Notes under the pieces: generated by a model
Databases searched by the model: none
What the model was told of the DNA's origin: nothing
What the model saw: only the letters and a program-made list of their open reading frames with translations
Program-made: the position numbers and the translations under genes
Part shown: one piece after another, positions 10,553 to 21,880 of the stretch
How positions within the stretch are numbered: the stretch's first letter is position 1
Layout: each line of letters opens with the position of its first letter
Assembly (NCBI RefSeq): GCF_026343955.1
Contig: NZ_JAPKNI010000001.1
Coordinates: 62,001 to 126,000 of the forward strand
Direction: 5' to 3'
DNA from: Kaistia defluvii
GTDB lineage: Bacteria > Pseudomonadota > Alphaproteobacteria > Rhizobiales > Kaistiaceae
DNA: 64,000 nucleotides

Positions 10553-11389
10553 ATGAGCAAGATCTGGTTCGTCACCGGCTCGACGCGCGGCATCGGCGCC
10601 GAGATCGTCAAGGCAGCACTCCAGGGCGGCGACAGCGTCGTCGCCACCGGCCGCGACCCCGACAAGATCCGCACGGGCTTTGCCGCGGATGCCGACCGCG
10701 TCCTGGCGCTGGCGCTCGACGTCACCGACCCCGCCGCGATCCCGGCCGCCGTCGAAGCCGCCGTCCATAAGTTCGGCCGCATCGACGTGCTGGTCAACAA
10801 TGCCGGCTATGGCCATCTCGGCCTGTTCGAGGAATCGGCGCCCGACGACGCGGAACGCCAGTTCGCGACCAACGTGTTCGGCCTGTTCAACGTCACCCGC
10901 GCGGTCCTGCCGGTGATGCGCCGGCAGCGCGCCGGCCATATCTTCAACATCTCCTCGATCGCCGGCATCCGCGGCGGGCTCGGCGGCTCGCTCTATTGCG
11001 CCAGCAAGTTCGCCATCGAGGGCTTCTCGGAATCGCTAGCCCAGGAAGTCGAGCCCTTCGGCATCCATGTGACGGTGGTCGAGCCCGGCTTCTTCCGGAC
11101 CGATTTCCTGGACGAAAGCTCGGTGCGCTTCGGCGCCAGGCCGATCGAGGACTATGCCGATGTCTCGGCCCAGATCCGCGCCGGCTATCGCGATCGCAAC
11201 CACCAGCAGGCGGGCGACCCGGCCAAGCTCGCGGCCGTGCTCGTCGAACTCGCCGCCCGCGAGAAGCCGCTGTTCCGCTACGCCGCCGGTTCCGATTCCG
11301 CCGGCGTGTTCGCCGCCAAGATCGAGCGGCTCCAATCCGAACTCGAAGCGACCCGTCCGCTGTCCGCGACCACGGACGGCAGCTTCTAG
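10553..11389 (+). CDS. SDR family oxidoreductase
   Basis: This is a classical short-chain dehydrogenase of 278 residues. It has the cofactor motif TGSTRGIG (residues 8-15), NNAG (about 82-85), the catalytic serine in SSIAG, and YCASK as the catalytic Y-x-x-x-K. The C-terminal part after the PG motif (VVEPGFFRTDFL) is longer than in minimal SDRs and matches the group often acting on aldehydes or ketones with NADP(H). aaggag precedes ATG 10553. It is probably controlled by the divergent AraC-type regulator. Confidence 0.88.
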   Translation: MSKIWFVTGSTRGIGAEIVKAALQGGDSVVATGRDPDKIRTGFAADADRVLALALDVTDPAAIPAAVEAAVHKFGRIDVLVNNAGYGHLGLFEESAPDDAERQFATNVFGLFNVTRAVLPVMRRQRAGHIFNISSIAGIRGGLGGSLYCASKFAIEGFSESLAQEVEPFGIHVTVVEPGFFRTDFLDESSVRFGARPIEDYADVSAQIRAGYRDRNHQQAGDPAKLAAVLVELAAREKPLFRYAAGSDSAGVFAAKIERLQSELEATRPLSATTDGSF

Positions 11390-11489
11390 CCATTCCAGCC
11401 TGTACCCGGACCGCCCCTGGCGCGTCCGGCCCCCTGCCCTATCTCCCGGTTGGCGCCCCCGGCGCCCCTCACCAGAACGGATCTCACTT

Positions 11490-12512
11490 ATGCGCACCAA
11501 GACACTCGGCGGCACCGGACTTCTCGTTTCCGAAATCTGCCTCGGCACCATGACCTTCGGCGGTCGCGGCTTCTGGACGGCGATCGGCCAGCTCGACCAG
11601 TCGGTCGCCGACAACATCGTCGCCCGCGCGCTCGATGCCGGCGTCAACTTCATCGACACGGCTGACGTCTATTCGGAAGGCGTTTCGGAGGAAGTCACCG
11701 GCCGCGCCATGGTCAATTCCGGCCGCAAGCGCTCGGACATCGTGCTCGCCACCAAGGCGCTCGGCCAGACCGGCCCGGGTCCGAACGATCGCGGCGCCTC
11801 GCGCGGCCACATCATGGACGCCGTCAAGGCGAGCCTGAAGCGGCTCGGCACCGACTATATCGACCTCTACCAGATCCACGGCTTCGATCCGCTGACCCCG
11901 ATCGAGGAAACCGTGCGGGCGCTCGACGATCTCGTCCGCCAGGGCCATGTCCGCTATGTCGGCGTCTCCAACTGGGCGTCGTGGCAGATCATGAAGGCAC
12001 TGGGGATCGCCGACCACAAGGACTGGGCCCGCTTCGCCTCGCTGCAGGCCTATTACACCATCGCCGGCCGCGACCTGGAGCGCGACATCGCGCCGATGCT
12101 GCGCGACCAGAAGGTCGGCCTGATGGTGTGGAGCCCGCTCGCCGGCGGCTTCCTCTCCGGCAAGTATGATCGCGACGGCAAGGGGCCGGATGGCGCCCGC
12201 CGCGCCAGCTTCGACTTCCCGCCGATCAACAAGGATCGCGCCTTCGACGTCATCGACGTGATGCGCGAGATCGGCGACGCCAGGGGCGTCTCGGTCGCCC
12301 GCATCGCGCTCGCCTGGCTGCTGCACCAGCCGGTCGTGACCTCGGTCATCATCGGCGCCAAGAGCGTGGAACAGTTGAACGACAATCTCGCCGCGACGAG
12401 CGTTACGCTCTCGGCCGAGGAGTTGAAGCGCCTCGATGAAGTGAGCGCGCTGCCGGCGGAATATCCCGGCTGGATGATCGAACGCCAGAGCGCCAACCGC
12501 CGCCCGGACTGA
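11490..12512 (+). CDS. Aldo/keto reductase
   Basis: This 340-residue TIM-barrel NADPH oxidoreductase starts MRTKTLGGTGLLVSEICLG. The catalytic tetrad is visible as Asp and Tyr in DTADVYSEG (about residues 53-61), Lys in LATKALG, and His in YQIHGFDP. The NADP-binding end is VIIGAKSVEQL. It follows the SDR by 100 bases on the same strand and probably belongs to the same carbonyl-detoxification or sugar-alcohol unit. The start lies just before the conserved KTLG segment; earlier in-frame codons overlap the SDR gene. Confidence 0.9.
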   Translation: MRTKTLGGTGLLVSEICLGTMTFGGRGFWTAIGQLDQSVADNIVARALDAGVNFIDTADVYSEGVSEEVTGRAMVNSGRKRSDIVLATKALGQTGPGPNDRGASRGHIMDAVKASLKRLGTDYIDLYQIHGFDPLTPIEETVRALDDLVRQGHVRYVGVSNWASWQIMKALGIADHKDWARFASLQAYYTIAGRDLERDIAPMLRDQKVGLMVWSPLAGGFLSGKYDRDGKGPDGARRASFDFPPINKDRAFDVIDVMREIGDARGVSVARIALAWLLHQPVVTSVIIGAKSVEQLNDNLAATSVTLSAEELKRLDEVSALPAEYPGWMIERQSANRRPD

Positions 12513-12533
12513 CGCTCGACGGGAGCCCCAGAA

Positions 12534-12570
12534 GATGCAAGGCGGAGCGAGCCATCATCCGCCTTGCATC
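12534..12570 (+). terminator. Hairpin after the aldo/keto reductase gene
   Basis: A perfect 12-bp inverted repeat, gatgcaaggcgg (12534-12545) and ccgccttgcatc (12559-12570), encloses a 13-base loop 22 bases past the stop codon. No T-run follows, so it may be a Rho-assisted terminator or an mRNA-stabilising hairpin. Confidence 0.5.
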
Positions 12571-12765
12571 ACGACCCCACGCACGCCGCATGACGCTTCT
12601 GTCCACGCCCCCTCCGGGCGAAGCGCGGTGCTCTCGCCCGCTGGCGCGTGGCTTCATCGTGCGCAGCCCCTGACAATCTGGGGACGATTATCGGATGCGA
12701 TCAACCCCATGGCCTTTTCGCTAGGGTTCGGGCTAGTTTCGCTCAACCATATCGGGAGGAAATCC

Positions 12766-13494
12766 ATGACTGAATTCAAGGGCAAGCGCATCCTGGTCAC
12801 CGGCGCCGGCAAGGGCATCGGCCGCGCCACGGCGCTGCTGCTGGCCGAATATGGCGCCACCGTCGTGGCGCTTTCGCGCGATCCGAAGGATCTGGAGACG
12901 CTGGCGGCCGAGATCGGCTGCGAGACCTATGCCGTCGACCTCGCCGACCCGGTCGCGACGCGGGAGGCCGCCCGCGCCGCCCAGCCGATCGACCTGCTGG
13001 TCAATTGCGCCGGCACCACCACGCTGGAGCCGTTCCTCGACGCCAAGGTCGAGAGCTTCCAGCATCTCTACAACGTCAACGTGATCGCCGCGGCGGTCGT
13101 CGCCCAGGAAACCGCGCGCAACATGATCGAGCGCGGCGTCAAGGGCGCGATCGTGAACGTCTCCTCGCTCTCGTCCTGGATCGGCTTCGAGGACCACGCC
13201 GCCTATTGCGCCTCCAAGGGCGGGCTGGACGGGCTCACCACGGTGATGGCCAACGAGCTCGGCCGCAAGGGCATCCGCGTCAATGCCGTCAATCCCTGCG
13301 TGACGCTGACCCCGATGGCGGTCAAGGCCTGGAGCGACCCGGCCAAGGCCGACCCGATGCTGGCGCGCATCCCGCTCGGCCGCTTCATCGAGCCGCGCGA
13401 GGTCGCCGAGACGATCGCCTATCTGCTCTCCGACCGCGCCTCGATGATCAACGGCGTGGCGCTGCCGGTCGATGGCGGCTTCCTGGTGAACTGA
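12766..13494 (+). CDS. SDR family oxidoreductase, L-xylulose reductase (DCXR)-like
   Basis: The 242-residue protein resembles dicarbonyl/L-xylulose reductase along most of its length. It has RILVTGAGKGIGRAT at the cofactor site, DLLVNCAG, YCASKGGLDGLT with the catalytic Tyr/Lys, AVNPCVTLTPM, a KAWSDPAK segment, RIPLGRF, and a C-terminal LPVDGGF. Family members reduce L-xylulose and alpha-dicarbonyls with NADPH. The start is fixed by gggagga seven bases before ATG 12766. Its position after an ABC sugar importer and an aldo/keto reductase suggests polyol or pentulose metabolism, which is inference. Confidence 0.85.
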   Translation: MTEFKGKRILVTGAGKGIGRATALLLAEYGATVVALSRDPKDLETLAAEIGCETYAVDLADPVATREAARAAQPIDLLVNCAGTTTLEPFLDAKVESFQHLYNVNVIAAAVVAQETARNMIERGVKGAIVNVSSLSSWIGFEDHAAYCASKGGLDGLTTVMANELGRKGIRVNAVNPCVTLTPMAVKAWSDPAKADPMLARIPLGRFIEPREVAETIAYLLSDRASMINGVALPVDGGFLVN

Positions 13495-13506
13495 CGAGAC
13501 CACCGG

Positions 13507-13531
13507 CTGACCCGCCATCGCGGCGGGTCAG
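13507..13531. terminator. Convergent hairpin between the SDR and antiporter genes
   Basis: Inverted repeat ctgacccgcc (13507-13516) and ggcgggtcag (13522-13531) sits between the stop codons of two convergent genes and overlaps the antiporter stop. There is no T-run on either side, so termination activity is uncertain. Confidence 0.4.
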
Positions 13532-15324
13532 TCGTCGCCGGGCCGCGTCGCGGCGCCGGCCGCCACCCTGGAGTCGGTCGGGTAAGGCTCTTCCTCGCTC
13601 AACCTCGCCTCGACGACGGCGCGCACGACCGCCAGTCGGTTGGCGATCACCTCCGTAGGCAGGCCGATCGACGCCAGCAATTCCCCGCTCAGCTGCAGGC
13701 TGCCTTCGAAGGCCTCCGGCACGACATGGGTGGCCCCAAGATCGAGCAGTTCGCGCGCATGCGCCACGCTGCGCGCGCGGGCATGGATCGTGGCGTGCGG
13801 CCAGCGGGAGCGGATCGCCTCGACCATGCGCTTCGCCATGTCGCCGCCATCGGCCGTCACGACGAAGGCCAGCGCCTTTTCCGCGCCCAGCCGCGTCAGG
13901 ATCTCGGCGCGCGTCGCATCGCCGTAAAACACCGGCAACCCGTCCTTCTTCGCGCGCTCGACATGCACCACATCGAGATCCAGCGCGACGAAGGGAATGC
14001 CCTCGGCGCGGAGCAGGCCGCCGACCATGCCCCCGACGCGACCATAGCCGCCGATGATGACGTGGTCGGAGAATGCCTCGTCGGCGTGGAAACCGTGTTT
14101 CGCCATATGGGTCCGGCCTTCGATCGCCTTCGCGATGCGCCCGCCTACCATGCCCAGCGCCGGGGTGAACATCATGGAGAGCGCGGCCACCGTGGTCGCG
14201 AAATGGGCGACATCGGCGGTGATGACGTTGTCGCGGAACGCCAGCGCGAACATGACGAAGGCAAACTCGCCGGCGCCGGCGAGCAGGAAGGCCATCTCGA
14301 TCGCCACCGGCCGCTCGACGCGGACCAGACGCGCGGCGACATAGGCCGTCACCAACTTGACCGCCAGCATCAGCACGAGCGCCAGAAGCACCATCGTCCA
14401 TTGCAGATAGACGATATCGAGATCGATCGTCATGCCGACCGTCATGAAGAACAGGCCGAGCAGCAGATCCCGGAACGGCTCCACATCGACATCGAGCTGA
14501 TGGCGATATTCGCTTTCGCTGAGCAGCAGGCCGGCCAGGAACGCGCCAAGCGCCGAGGAGAGCCCCGCCGCCGAGGTCAACGCCCCGGCGCCGATGATGA
14601 TCAGCAGCGTGATCGCGATCAGCAGGGTGCGATTCCCGGTGGCCCCCGCCAGTTGCATGAACGGCTTGATCAGGAAACGGCCGAGGGCGAGCACGGCGAT
14701 GACGACGGCGACCGCGATGCCGATGCCCTGGACCAGCGCGAGACCGACGCTGCTGCCGGCCGTCGCCCCGGCCGTGCCCAGGATGCCGACGACGATAACG
14801 ACCGGCACCACCGTCAGATCCTGCAGGATCAGCACGCCCAGCGTCGTCCGGCCCACCGGCGCCACGAGACGCTTCCGCTCGATCAGCGACTGGGTGACGA
14901 TCGCGGTCGAGGACAGCGCGAACGCCATGCCGAGCACCAGCGAATCGTCGAACTGGAACCCGGCCATCGCGGCGAGCGCGTAGATGGCGCCGGTGGCCAG
15001 GATGACCTGAAGGCCGCCGACCTGAACCATCATCTTGCCGATCGCGGCAAGCCGCGACAGCGACAGCTCCAGGCCGATGGTGAACAGCAGGAACAGCACG
15101 CCGAGATCGCCCAGCGTCTGCAGACGGGTCACGTCGGTGATGGCGGCATAGCCGAAGATCGGCAGGGTCTGGGCCAGATGCCCGAAGCCGCCCGGGCCCA
15201 CCGCCACGCCGGCGATGAGAAAACCCAGCACGACGCCAAGCCGCATATACTGGAACAGCGGAACGACAATGCCCGCGGCGACCAGGAAGATCAGAAGTTC
15301 CCTGCCCGCCGCGAGATGTTCCAC
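13528..15324 (-). CDS. Cation:proton antiporter, KefB/CPA2 family with RCK domain
   Basis: This 598-residue inner-membrane protein has a hydrophobic Na+/H+-exchanger domain of about a dozen spans (residues 1-395, starting near LLIFLVAAGIVVPLFQY). The conserved region LGVLFLLFTIGLELSL is followed by ILQDLTVVP. A cytoplasmic TrkA-N/RCK domain from about residue 420 has the NAD-binding GGYGRVGG loop and YGDATRAEIL. Such proteins exchange K+ or Na+ for H+ under nucleotide control. The glutathione-adduct gating of E. coli KefB/KefC cannot be assumed here. It lies 36 bases downstream of alaS on the same strand. Confidence 0.88.
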   Translation of the reverse strand: MEHLAAGRELLIFLVAAGIVVPLFQYMRLGVVLGFLIAGVAVGPGGFGHLAQTLPIFGYAAITDVTRLQTLGDLGVLFLLFTIGLELSLSRLAAIGKMMVQVGGLQVILATGAIYALAAMAGFQFDDSLVLGMAFALSSTAIVTQSLIERKRLVAPVGRTTLGVLILQDLTVVPVVIVVGILGTAGATAGSSVGLALVQGIGIAVAVVIAVLALGRFLIKPFMQLAGATGNRTLLIAITLLIIIGAGALTSAAGLSSALGAFLAGLLLSESEYRHQLDVDVEPFRDLLLGLFFMTVGMTIDLDIVYLQWTMVLLALVLMLAVKLVTAYVAARLVRVERPVAIEMAFLLAGAGEFAFVMFALAFRDNVITADVAHFATTVAALSMMFTPALGMVGGRIAKAIEGRTHMAKHGFHADEAFSDHVIIGGYGRVGGMVGGLLRAEGIPFVALDLDVVHVERAKKDGLPVFYGDATRAEILTRLGAEKALAFVVTADGGDMAKRMVEAIRSRWPHATIHARARSVAHARELLDLGATHVVPEAFEGSLQLSGELLASIGLPTEVIANRLAVVRAVVEARLSEEEPYPTDSRVAAGAATRPGDD

Positions 15325-15360
15325 AGCGTTATCCTTTGCTGGGGCGTCGCCCCGCCGGAA

Positions 15361-18012
15361 CTAGCCTGCCAGTACCGCTTCGATCGCCGCCAGCGCATCG
15401 TCGGCCTTGGCGCCATCGGGGCCACCGGCCTGCGCCATGTCCGGCCGGCCGCCGCCGCCCTTGCCGCCCAGCGCATCCGAACCGGCCCGAACCAGATCGA
15501 TGGCGCTGTACTGGCCGACCAGATCCTCGCTGACGCCGACGACCAGACCGGCCTTGCCGTCATCCGAGACGCCGACGATCGCGACAATGCCGGAACCGAC
15601 CGACTTCTTGGCGTCGTCGACGAGCCCCTTCAGGTCCTTCGGCGAAATGCCCGACACCACGCGGCCAAGGTAGCGCACGGAGCCGACCTCGCGAACGCCG
15701 TCGCCGGCCGCCTGGCCGCCACCGCCGCCCAGCGCCAGCTTCTTCCTGGCCTCGGCAAGCTCGCGCTCCAGGCGACGCTTGTCCTCGACCAGCGACTGGA
15801 CCCGGTCCGCCGCCTCGTCGGGACGCACCTTGAGCGCCGCCGCGACCGCCTTCAGGCGCTTGTCCTGCAGCTCCAGATGCTCGCGCGCCGCCTTGCCGGT
15901 CAGCGCTTCGACGCGGCGCACGCCGGCCGCGACCGCGCTCTCGCCGACAAAGGTGACCAGCCCGATCTCGCCGGTGCGGCCGACATGAGTGCCGCCGCAA
16001 AGCTCGACCGAATAAGGCTTGCCGTTCTCCTCGCCCATGGTGACGACGCGTACCTCATCGCCATACTTCTCGCCGAACAGCGCCATCGCGCCGGAATGCA
16101 TCGCCTCGTCGCGATCCATCAGGCGGGTGACGACCGGCGCGTCCTGCAGCACGATCTGGTTGGCGATCTCCTCGACGGCGGCGAGTTCGGCCTCGTCGAT
16201 CGGCTTCGGATGGCTGAAATCGAAACGCAGGCGTTCCGGCGCGACCAGCGAGCCCTTCTGGGCGACGTGATCGCCGAGCACGCGGCGGAGTGCGGCGTGC
16301 AGCAGATGGGTCGCCGAATGGTTGGAACGGATGGTGCCGCGGCGGCCATGATCCACGACCAGCCGCACGGCGTCACCGGTCTTGACCGAACCGCTCTCGA
16401 CCTGCCCGACATGCACGAACAGGCCATCGGCGCGCTTCTGCGTGTCCTCGATCCGGATGACGGCGCCGCCCTCGGTCTCGATCCGGCCGGCATCGCCGAC
16501 CTGGCCGCCCGATTCGGCGTAGAACGGCGTCTGGTTGACGACGATCGACACCGGCTCGCCGGCCTTAGCCTCGGCGATCTCGGCGCCGTCGCGAACGAGG
16601 GCCAGCACCTTGCCTTCGGCCGCTTCCGCCGAATAGCCGAGGAACTCGGTCGCGCCGAGCTTGTCGCGCAGCGAGAACCAGACCGTCTCGGTCGCGGTAT
16701 CACCCGAACCCGCCCAATTGGCGCGGGCCTCGGCCTTCTGCCGCTCCATCGCCGTCTGGAACGCGTCGATATCGACGCCGATGCCGCGGGCGCGCAGCGC
16801 GTCCTGCGTCAGGTCGAGCGGGAAGCCATAGGTGTCGTACAGCTTGAACGCGGTCTCGCCATCGAGCGTCGCGCCGCTGGTGAGCGTGCCCGTCGCGTCG
16901 TCGAGCAGCGTCAGGCCGCGTGCCAGCGTGCGGCGGAAGCGGATTTCCTCCAGCCGCAGCGTCTCGGTGATCAGCGCTTCGGCGCGCAGCAGTTCCGGAT
17001 AGGCCTGGCCCATTTCGCGGACCAGCGCCGGCACCAGGCGCCACATCAGCGGCTCGGCCGCGCCCAGCAAATGCGCGTGGCGCATGGCGCGTCGCATGAT
17101 GCGGCGCAGCACATAGCCGCGGCCTTCGTTGGACGGCAGGACGCCGTCGGCGATCAGGAAGGAGGTGGCGCGCAGATGGTCGGCGATGATGCGGTGGCTG
17201 GCGCGGTTGGCGCCTTCGGCCGGCACGCCGGTCGCCTCGACCGAGGCGCGGATCAGCGCCTTGAACAGGTCGATGTCGTAATTGTCATGCACGCCCTGCA
17301 TGACCGCGGCGACGCGCTCGAGGCCCATGCCGGTATCGATCGACGGACGCGGCAGCGGCACGCGGTTGCCCGGCGCGGTCTGCTCGAACTGCATGAAGAC
17401 GAGATTCCAGATCTCGATGAAGCGGTCGCCATCCTCGTCCGGGCTGCCGGGCGGGCCGCCGGGGATGTGGTCGCCATGGTCGAAGAAGATCTCCGAGCAC
17501 GGGCCGCACGGGCCGGTATCGCCCATCTGCCAGAAATTGTCCGACGTCGCGATGCGGATGATCCGGTCTTCCGACAGGCCGGCGATCTTCTTCCAGAGAC
17601 CGAAGGCTTCCTCGTCGTCATGATAGACGGTGACGAGCAGCTTCTCGCGCGCCAGGCCGAATTCCCTGGTGACCAGCGTCCAGGCCAGCTCGATCGCGCG
17701 TTCCTTGAAATAGTCGCCGAACGAGAAATTGCCGAGCATCTCGAAGAAGGTGTGATGTCGGGCGGTGTAGCCGACATTGTCGAGATCATTGTGCTTGCCG
17801 CCGGCGCGGACGCATTTCTGCGACGTCGTGGCGCGCGGATAGGGCGCGGCGGACCGGCCGGTGAAATAGTCCTTGAACTGGACCATGCCGGCATTGGTGA
17901 ACATCAGCGTCGGATCGTTGCGCGGCACGAGCGGGCTCGACGCGACGATCTCGTGACCGTTCTTCTGATAGAAGCCGAGATACGCCGACCGGATGTCGTT
18001 GACGCTGCTCAT
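15361..18012 (-). CDS. alaS: Alanyl-tRNA synthetase
   Basis: This cytosolic enzyme of 883 residues charges tRNA-Ala and edits mis-activated serine and glycine. It has a class II catalytic core near the N-terminus ([28 protein letters not shown]) and a tRNA-recognition region. The editing domain has zinc-type ligands HSATHLLH (about residue 565) and [10 protein letters not shown] (about 670), and a glycine-rich DHHA1 tail ([13 protein letters not shown]) follows. The length is normal for the family. It lies downstream of recA on the same strand, an arrangement common in Rhizobiales. Confidence 0.97.
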   Translation of the reverse strand: MSSVNDIRSAYLGFYQKNGHEIVASSPLVPRNDPTLMFTNAGMVQFKDYFTGRSAAPYPRATTSQKCVRAGGKHNDLDNVGYTARHHTFFEMLGNFSFGDYFKERAIELAWTLVTREFGLAREKLLVTVYHDDEEAFGLWKKIAGLSEDRIIRIATSDNFWQMGDTGPCGPCSEIFFDHGDHIPGGPPGSPDEDGDRFIEIWNLVFMQFEQTAPGNRVPLPRPSIDTGMGLERVAAVMQGVHDNYDIDLFKALIRASVEATGVPAEGANRASHRIIADHLRATSFLIADGVLPSNEGRGYVLRRIMRRAMRHAHLLGAAEPLMWRLVPALVREMGQAYPELLRAEALITETLRLEEIRFRRTLARGLTLLDDATGTLTSGATLDGETAFKLYDTYGFPLDLTQDALRARGIGVDIDAFQTAMERQKAEARANWAGSGDTATETVWFSLRDKLGATEFLGYSAEAAEGKVLALVRDGAEIAEAKAGEPVSIVVNQTPFYAESGGQVGDAGRIETEGGAVIRIEDTQKRADGLFVHVGQVESGSVKTGDAVRLVVDHGRRGTIRSNHSATHLLHAALRRVLGDHVAQKGSLVAPERLRFDFSHPKPIDEAELAAVEEIANQIVLQDAPVVTRLMDRDEAMHSGAMALFGEKYGDEVRVVTMGEENGKPYSVELCGGTHVGRTGEIGLVTFVGESAVAAGVRRVEALTGKAAREHLELQDKRLKAVAAALKVRPDEAADRVQSLVEDKRRLERELAEARKKLALGGGGGQAAGDGVREVGSVRYLGRVVSGISPKDLKGLVDDAKKSVGSGIVAIVGVSDDGKAGLVVGVSEDLVGQYSAIDLVRAGSDALGGKGGGGRPDMAQAGGPDGAKADDALAAIEAVLAG

Positions 18013-18253
18013 GGAAACTGACCCGCCTGCTACAGAGGGGGGCGCGCAAGAGCGTACCCCGCCGAAGGAATTGTGCGGGCGTTTGTAGCGACCGGTCGCC
18101 GGACTGTCCAGAAAACGCGTGAGCCGTCCTTAACGCCGCGTCGATCCACCGGGACGAAGGGCCGCCCCGGTCGCGCCGGAGCTTGCCTGCCGCCGATCGG
18201 ACGGGCCGGCGCCACCGGTCCCGCCGCCGCGCGGCATCCGCCCCCAAGGCGAA

Positions 18254-18276
18254 GGAAGGACGCCGACCGTCCTTCC
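18254..18276 (-). terminator. Hairpin downstream of recA
   Basis: Inverted repeat ggaaggacg (18254-18262) and cgtccttcc (18268-18276) has a 5-base loop and starts just past the recA stop on the minus strand. Only TT, not a long T-run, follows, so it is a weak or Rho-assisted terminator candidate. Confidence 0.5.
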
Positions 18277-18287
18277 TGTCCTCGATC

Positions 18288-19373
<1,086 letters not shown>

Positions 19374-19420
19374 TCCGGCGCTCCTTATTCCACACCGCTC
19401 GGACGTGAGCAAACAGGGAC

Positions 19421-19448
19421 AATGTACACGTTTTGTTCTCGTCTTCAA
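19421..19448 (-). promoter_or_regulatory. recA promoter with LexA (SOS) box
   Basis: On the minus strand TTGAAG (19448-19443) and TACATT (19426-19421) are separated by 16 bases. In the spacer and overlapping the -10 lies GAAC-N7-GTAC (19438-19424), which fits the GAAC-N7-GNAC type of LexA box described in rhizobia. LexA bound here would block recA transcription until DNA damage. Confidence 0.65.
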
Positions 19449-19571
19449 GCGGCAATGCCGCGACCTCGGTCCTCTTTTTTGAGCCGCGGGGCGCGGGGCG
19501 GGCTAGAGTGGCGGCGAGGAAGGCACGGACGCCGCCATTGCGAGCCGCAAGCCGGACCTCCAGGAGACCGC

Positions 19572-20942
19572 ATGATGTCGCTCTCGCCTGCCCCGATTCC
19601 AGCTCCGTCCCCTCTCTGCGCCCTGCCCCGTCGCCTGGCCGCCCTCGTCGCCCTGGGCCTGGGCGGCGCAATGACACTGCTCCCCTCTGCCCGCGCCGAG
19701 GAGGCGATCCCGATGACAGCGCAGCAATCGGATCCCGCGACGCTGGGCTGGATGGTCGGCGCGCCGCCGCCGGCCGACAAGATCATCCGCTTCAGCGATG
19801 GCGACTATTTCACCTTTCCCAAGCTGCGCTGGACGGTCTGCCATTTCCGCCAGCTGATGCCGACGATCGGCGTCGGGCGCGGCCTGGGGCCGCTGCGCTT
19901 CTTCGAGCGGAGGATCGACAATTCGATCGAGGGCCTGAGCTTCATGCCGCTCGGCGGCACCAAGCCGATGACGTTCGGCGAGGCGTTCGACGTCAACTAT
20001 ACCGATGGCCTCGTCATCCTGCACAAGGGCGTGCTGGTCTATGAGCGCTATGCCGGCTGCCTGGACGAGACCGGGCAGCATGCCGCGATGTCGGTAACCA
20101 AGTCGCTGACCGGCCTGCTGGGCGAAATACTCGTCGCCGAGGGGACGATCGACGACAAGGCCAAGGTGGCGACGCTGGTGCCGGAACTCGCCGGTAGCGC
20201 CTTCGGCGACGCGACCGTGCGCCAGGTACTCGATATGACCACCGGGCTTCACTACAGCGAAGACTATTCGGATCCGAACGCCGATGTCTGGATCTATTCG
20301 GCCGCCGGCAATCCGCTGCCGAAGCCCGCCGACTACAAGGGTCCGCGCAGCTATTTCGACTACCTGAAGACGGTGCGCAAGGAAGGCGAGCATGGCGCCG
20401 CCTTCGGCTACAAGACGATCAATTCCGATGCGCTCGGCTGGATCATCGCCCGTGTCACCGGCAAGTCGGTGGCCACGCTGCTGTCGGAACGGATCTGGAG
20501 TCGGATGGGCGCCGAACTGGACGCCTATTACACGGTCGATTCGATCGGCACGCCGTTTGCCGGCGGCGGGTTCAATGCCGGCCTGCGCGACCTCGCGCGG
20601 ATCGGCCAACTGATGCTGGGCGGCGGAACGATGAATGGCGAGCGCCTGATCCCGGAGGCCGCGATCGCCCATATCCGCGCCGGCGGCGACCCGGCCAAAT
20701 TCGCCAAGGCCGACTACCCGCTGCTCAAGGGCTGGAGCTATACCGGCATGTGGTGGATCACCAACAATCCGAACGGCGCCTTCATGGCGCGCGGCGTGCA
20801 CGGCCAGGCGATCTATGTCGATCCGGCCGCGCATATGGTGATTGCCCGCTTCGCCTCGAACCCGGTCACCAGCAACGCGGCCAACGACCCGACGAGCCTG
20901 CCGGCCTATGCCGCCGTGGCGGACTACCTGAAGGACAAGTAG
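19572..20942 (+). CDS. Exported serine hydrolase, class C beta-lactamase/NylB fold
   Basis: The 456-residue protein has a signal peptide (arginines at PRRLAA, hydrophobic core [14 protein letters not shown], likely cut after SARA). The catalytic S-x-x-K is SVTK at residues 174-177, and a tyrosine in GYKTINSD fits the Y-x-N general-base motif. HGQ near the C-terminus replaces the KTG triad element. That combination is usual in esterase and 6-aminohexanoate-oligomer hydrolase relatives rather than true lactamases. It likely cleaves an ester or amide in the periplasm. caggaga precedes ATG 19572. No partner gene is evident. Confidence 0.82.
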   Translation: MMSLSPAPIPAPSPLCALPRRLAALVALGLGGAMTLLPSARAEEAIPMTAQQSDPATLGWMVGAPPPADKIIRFSDGDYFTFPKLRWTVCHFRQLMPTIGVGRGLGPLRFFERRIDNSIEGLSFMPLGGTKPMTFGEAFDVNYTDGLVILHKGVLVYERYAGCLDETGQHAAMSVTKSLTGLLGEILVAEGTIDDKAKVATLVPELAGSAFGDATVRQVLDMTTGLHYSEDYSDPNADVWIYSAAGNPLPKPADYKGPRSYFDYLKTVRKEGEHGAAFGYKTINSDALGWIIARVTGKSVATLLSERIWSRMGAELDAYYTVDSIGTPFAGGGFNAGLRDLARIGQLMLGGGTMNGERLIPEAAIAHIRAGGDPAKFAKADYPLLKGWSYTGMWWITNNPNGAFMARGVHGQAIYVDPAAHMVIARFASNPVTSNAANDPTSLPAYAAVADYLKDK

Positions 20943-20960
20943 CCCCGCCCGCGCGACGGA

Positions 20961-21650
20961 TCAGGATGTCAGGCCGCCATCGACGGTGATCGTCTGGCCG
21001 GTGACATAGCGCGCCAGCGGCGAGACGAGATAGGCGACGGCGCTGGCAAGCTCGGCGACTTCGCCATAGCGGCCGGCCGGGATGCGGGCGATCCGCTCGG
21101 CCGTGCTGGGCAGCGAATCGATAAAGCCGGGCGCGACGGCGTTGATGGTGATGCCATCCTTGGCGAGCGTGCGCGCCGCCACCGCGACATAGGCGGAAAG
21201 CCCGGCGCGCAGCACCGAGGACGAGGCGAAATCGCCATCCGGCCGGGCGGCGGCGAAGCTCGACATGGCGACGAAGGCCCCCTTCGAGGCTTCCAGATCG
21301 GCGCGCGCCGCCCGCAACAGCCGGACGGTCGGCATCAGGAACATGTCCTGCGCGGCGCGCCAGTCGTCGTCGTCGAGATCGAGCAGCTTCTTCTTGGCGG
21401 CATGGCCGCTATTGGCGACGATGGCGTCGATCCGCCCCGTCTCCGCCCGGGCGCGCTCGACCAGCGCCTGCAGATCCCCGGCATTCGTCACATCGCCGCG
21501 CACGGCGAAGCCGCCCAGTTCCCGGGCCAGCGCCTCGACGCCTTCCGAGCGGCCGAGCAGGCCGACCCGGTAGCCGTCGGCGGCCAGGCGGCGGGCGATC
21601 CCCGCGCCGATTCCCTTGCTGGCGGCGGTGACGAGAGCGGTCTTCGACAT
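20961..21650 (-). CDS. SDR family oxidoreductase
   Basis: This is a 229-residue short-chain dehydrogenase. The N-terminus ALVTAASKGIGAGIA holds the cofactor loop, followed by GDVTNAGD and VANSGH. The tail VAYLVSPLARYVTGQTITVDGGL is classical. The expected catalytic Y-x-x-x-K is not obvious: the region after SSFAAARP reads SSVLRAGLSAY, so the tyrosine is apparently substituted and the activity may be altered. The start at 21650 is preceded by aagagg; a frame extension to 21809 would overlap the divergent promoter region. It is divergent from psuG. Confidence 0.78.
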   Translation of the reverse strand: MSKTALVTAASKGIGAGIARRLAADGYRVGLLGRSEGVEALARELGGFAVRGDVTNAGDLQALVERARAETGRIDAIVANSGHAAKKKLLDLDDDDWRAAQDMFLMPTVRLLRAARADLEASKGAFVAMSSFAAARPDGDFASSSVLRAGLSAYVAVAARTLAKDGITINAVAPGFIDSLPSTAERIARIPAGRYGEVAELASAVAYLVSPLARYVTGQTITVDGGLTS

Positions 21651-21880
21651 GCTGGAGGCCTCTTGCTGCCGGCCAAGGCCGGATTGGGTCGATCGAGCGC
21701 CGATAAGAACCGCAAACGGCTCGGCCTGCAATCGACCGGCGCGACATGTGCGCCGGGCATGGCCGACCGGCGCGGACAAGGCTTGCCGAGAACGGGGGCG
21801 ATCGGCCATGGTCCGCCTTTTCGCGGATGCGCTTCGCCGAACCGGTGCCGGTCCGCCCCCTCAGAATGGTGATCCACAGA

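Noticed and set aside
13726-18021. A 1431-codon plus-strand frame opposite the antiporter and alaS genes
   Set aside because: It is antisense to two well-recognised genes, and its translation has shadow-type composition rich in His, Arg, Asp and Gln without motifs.
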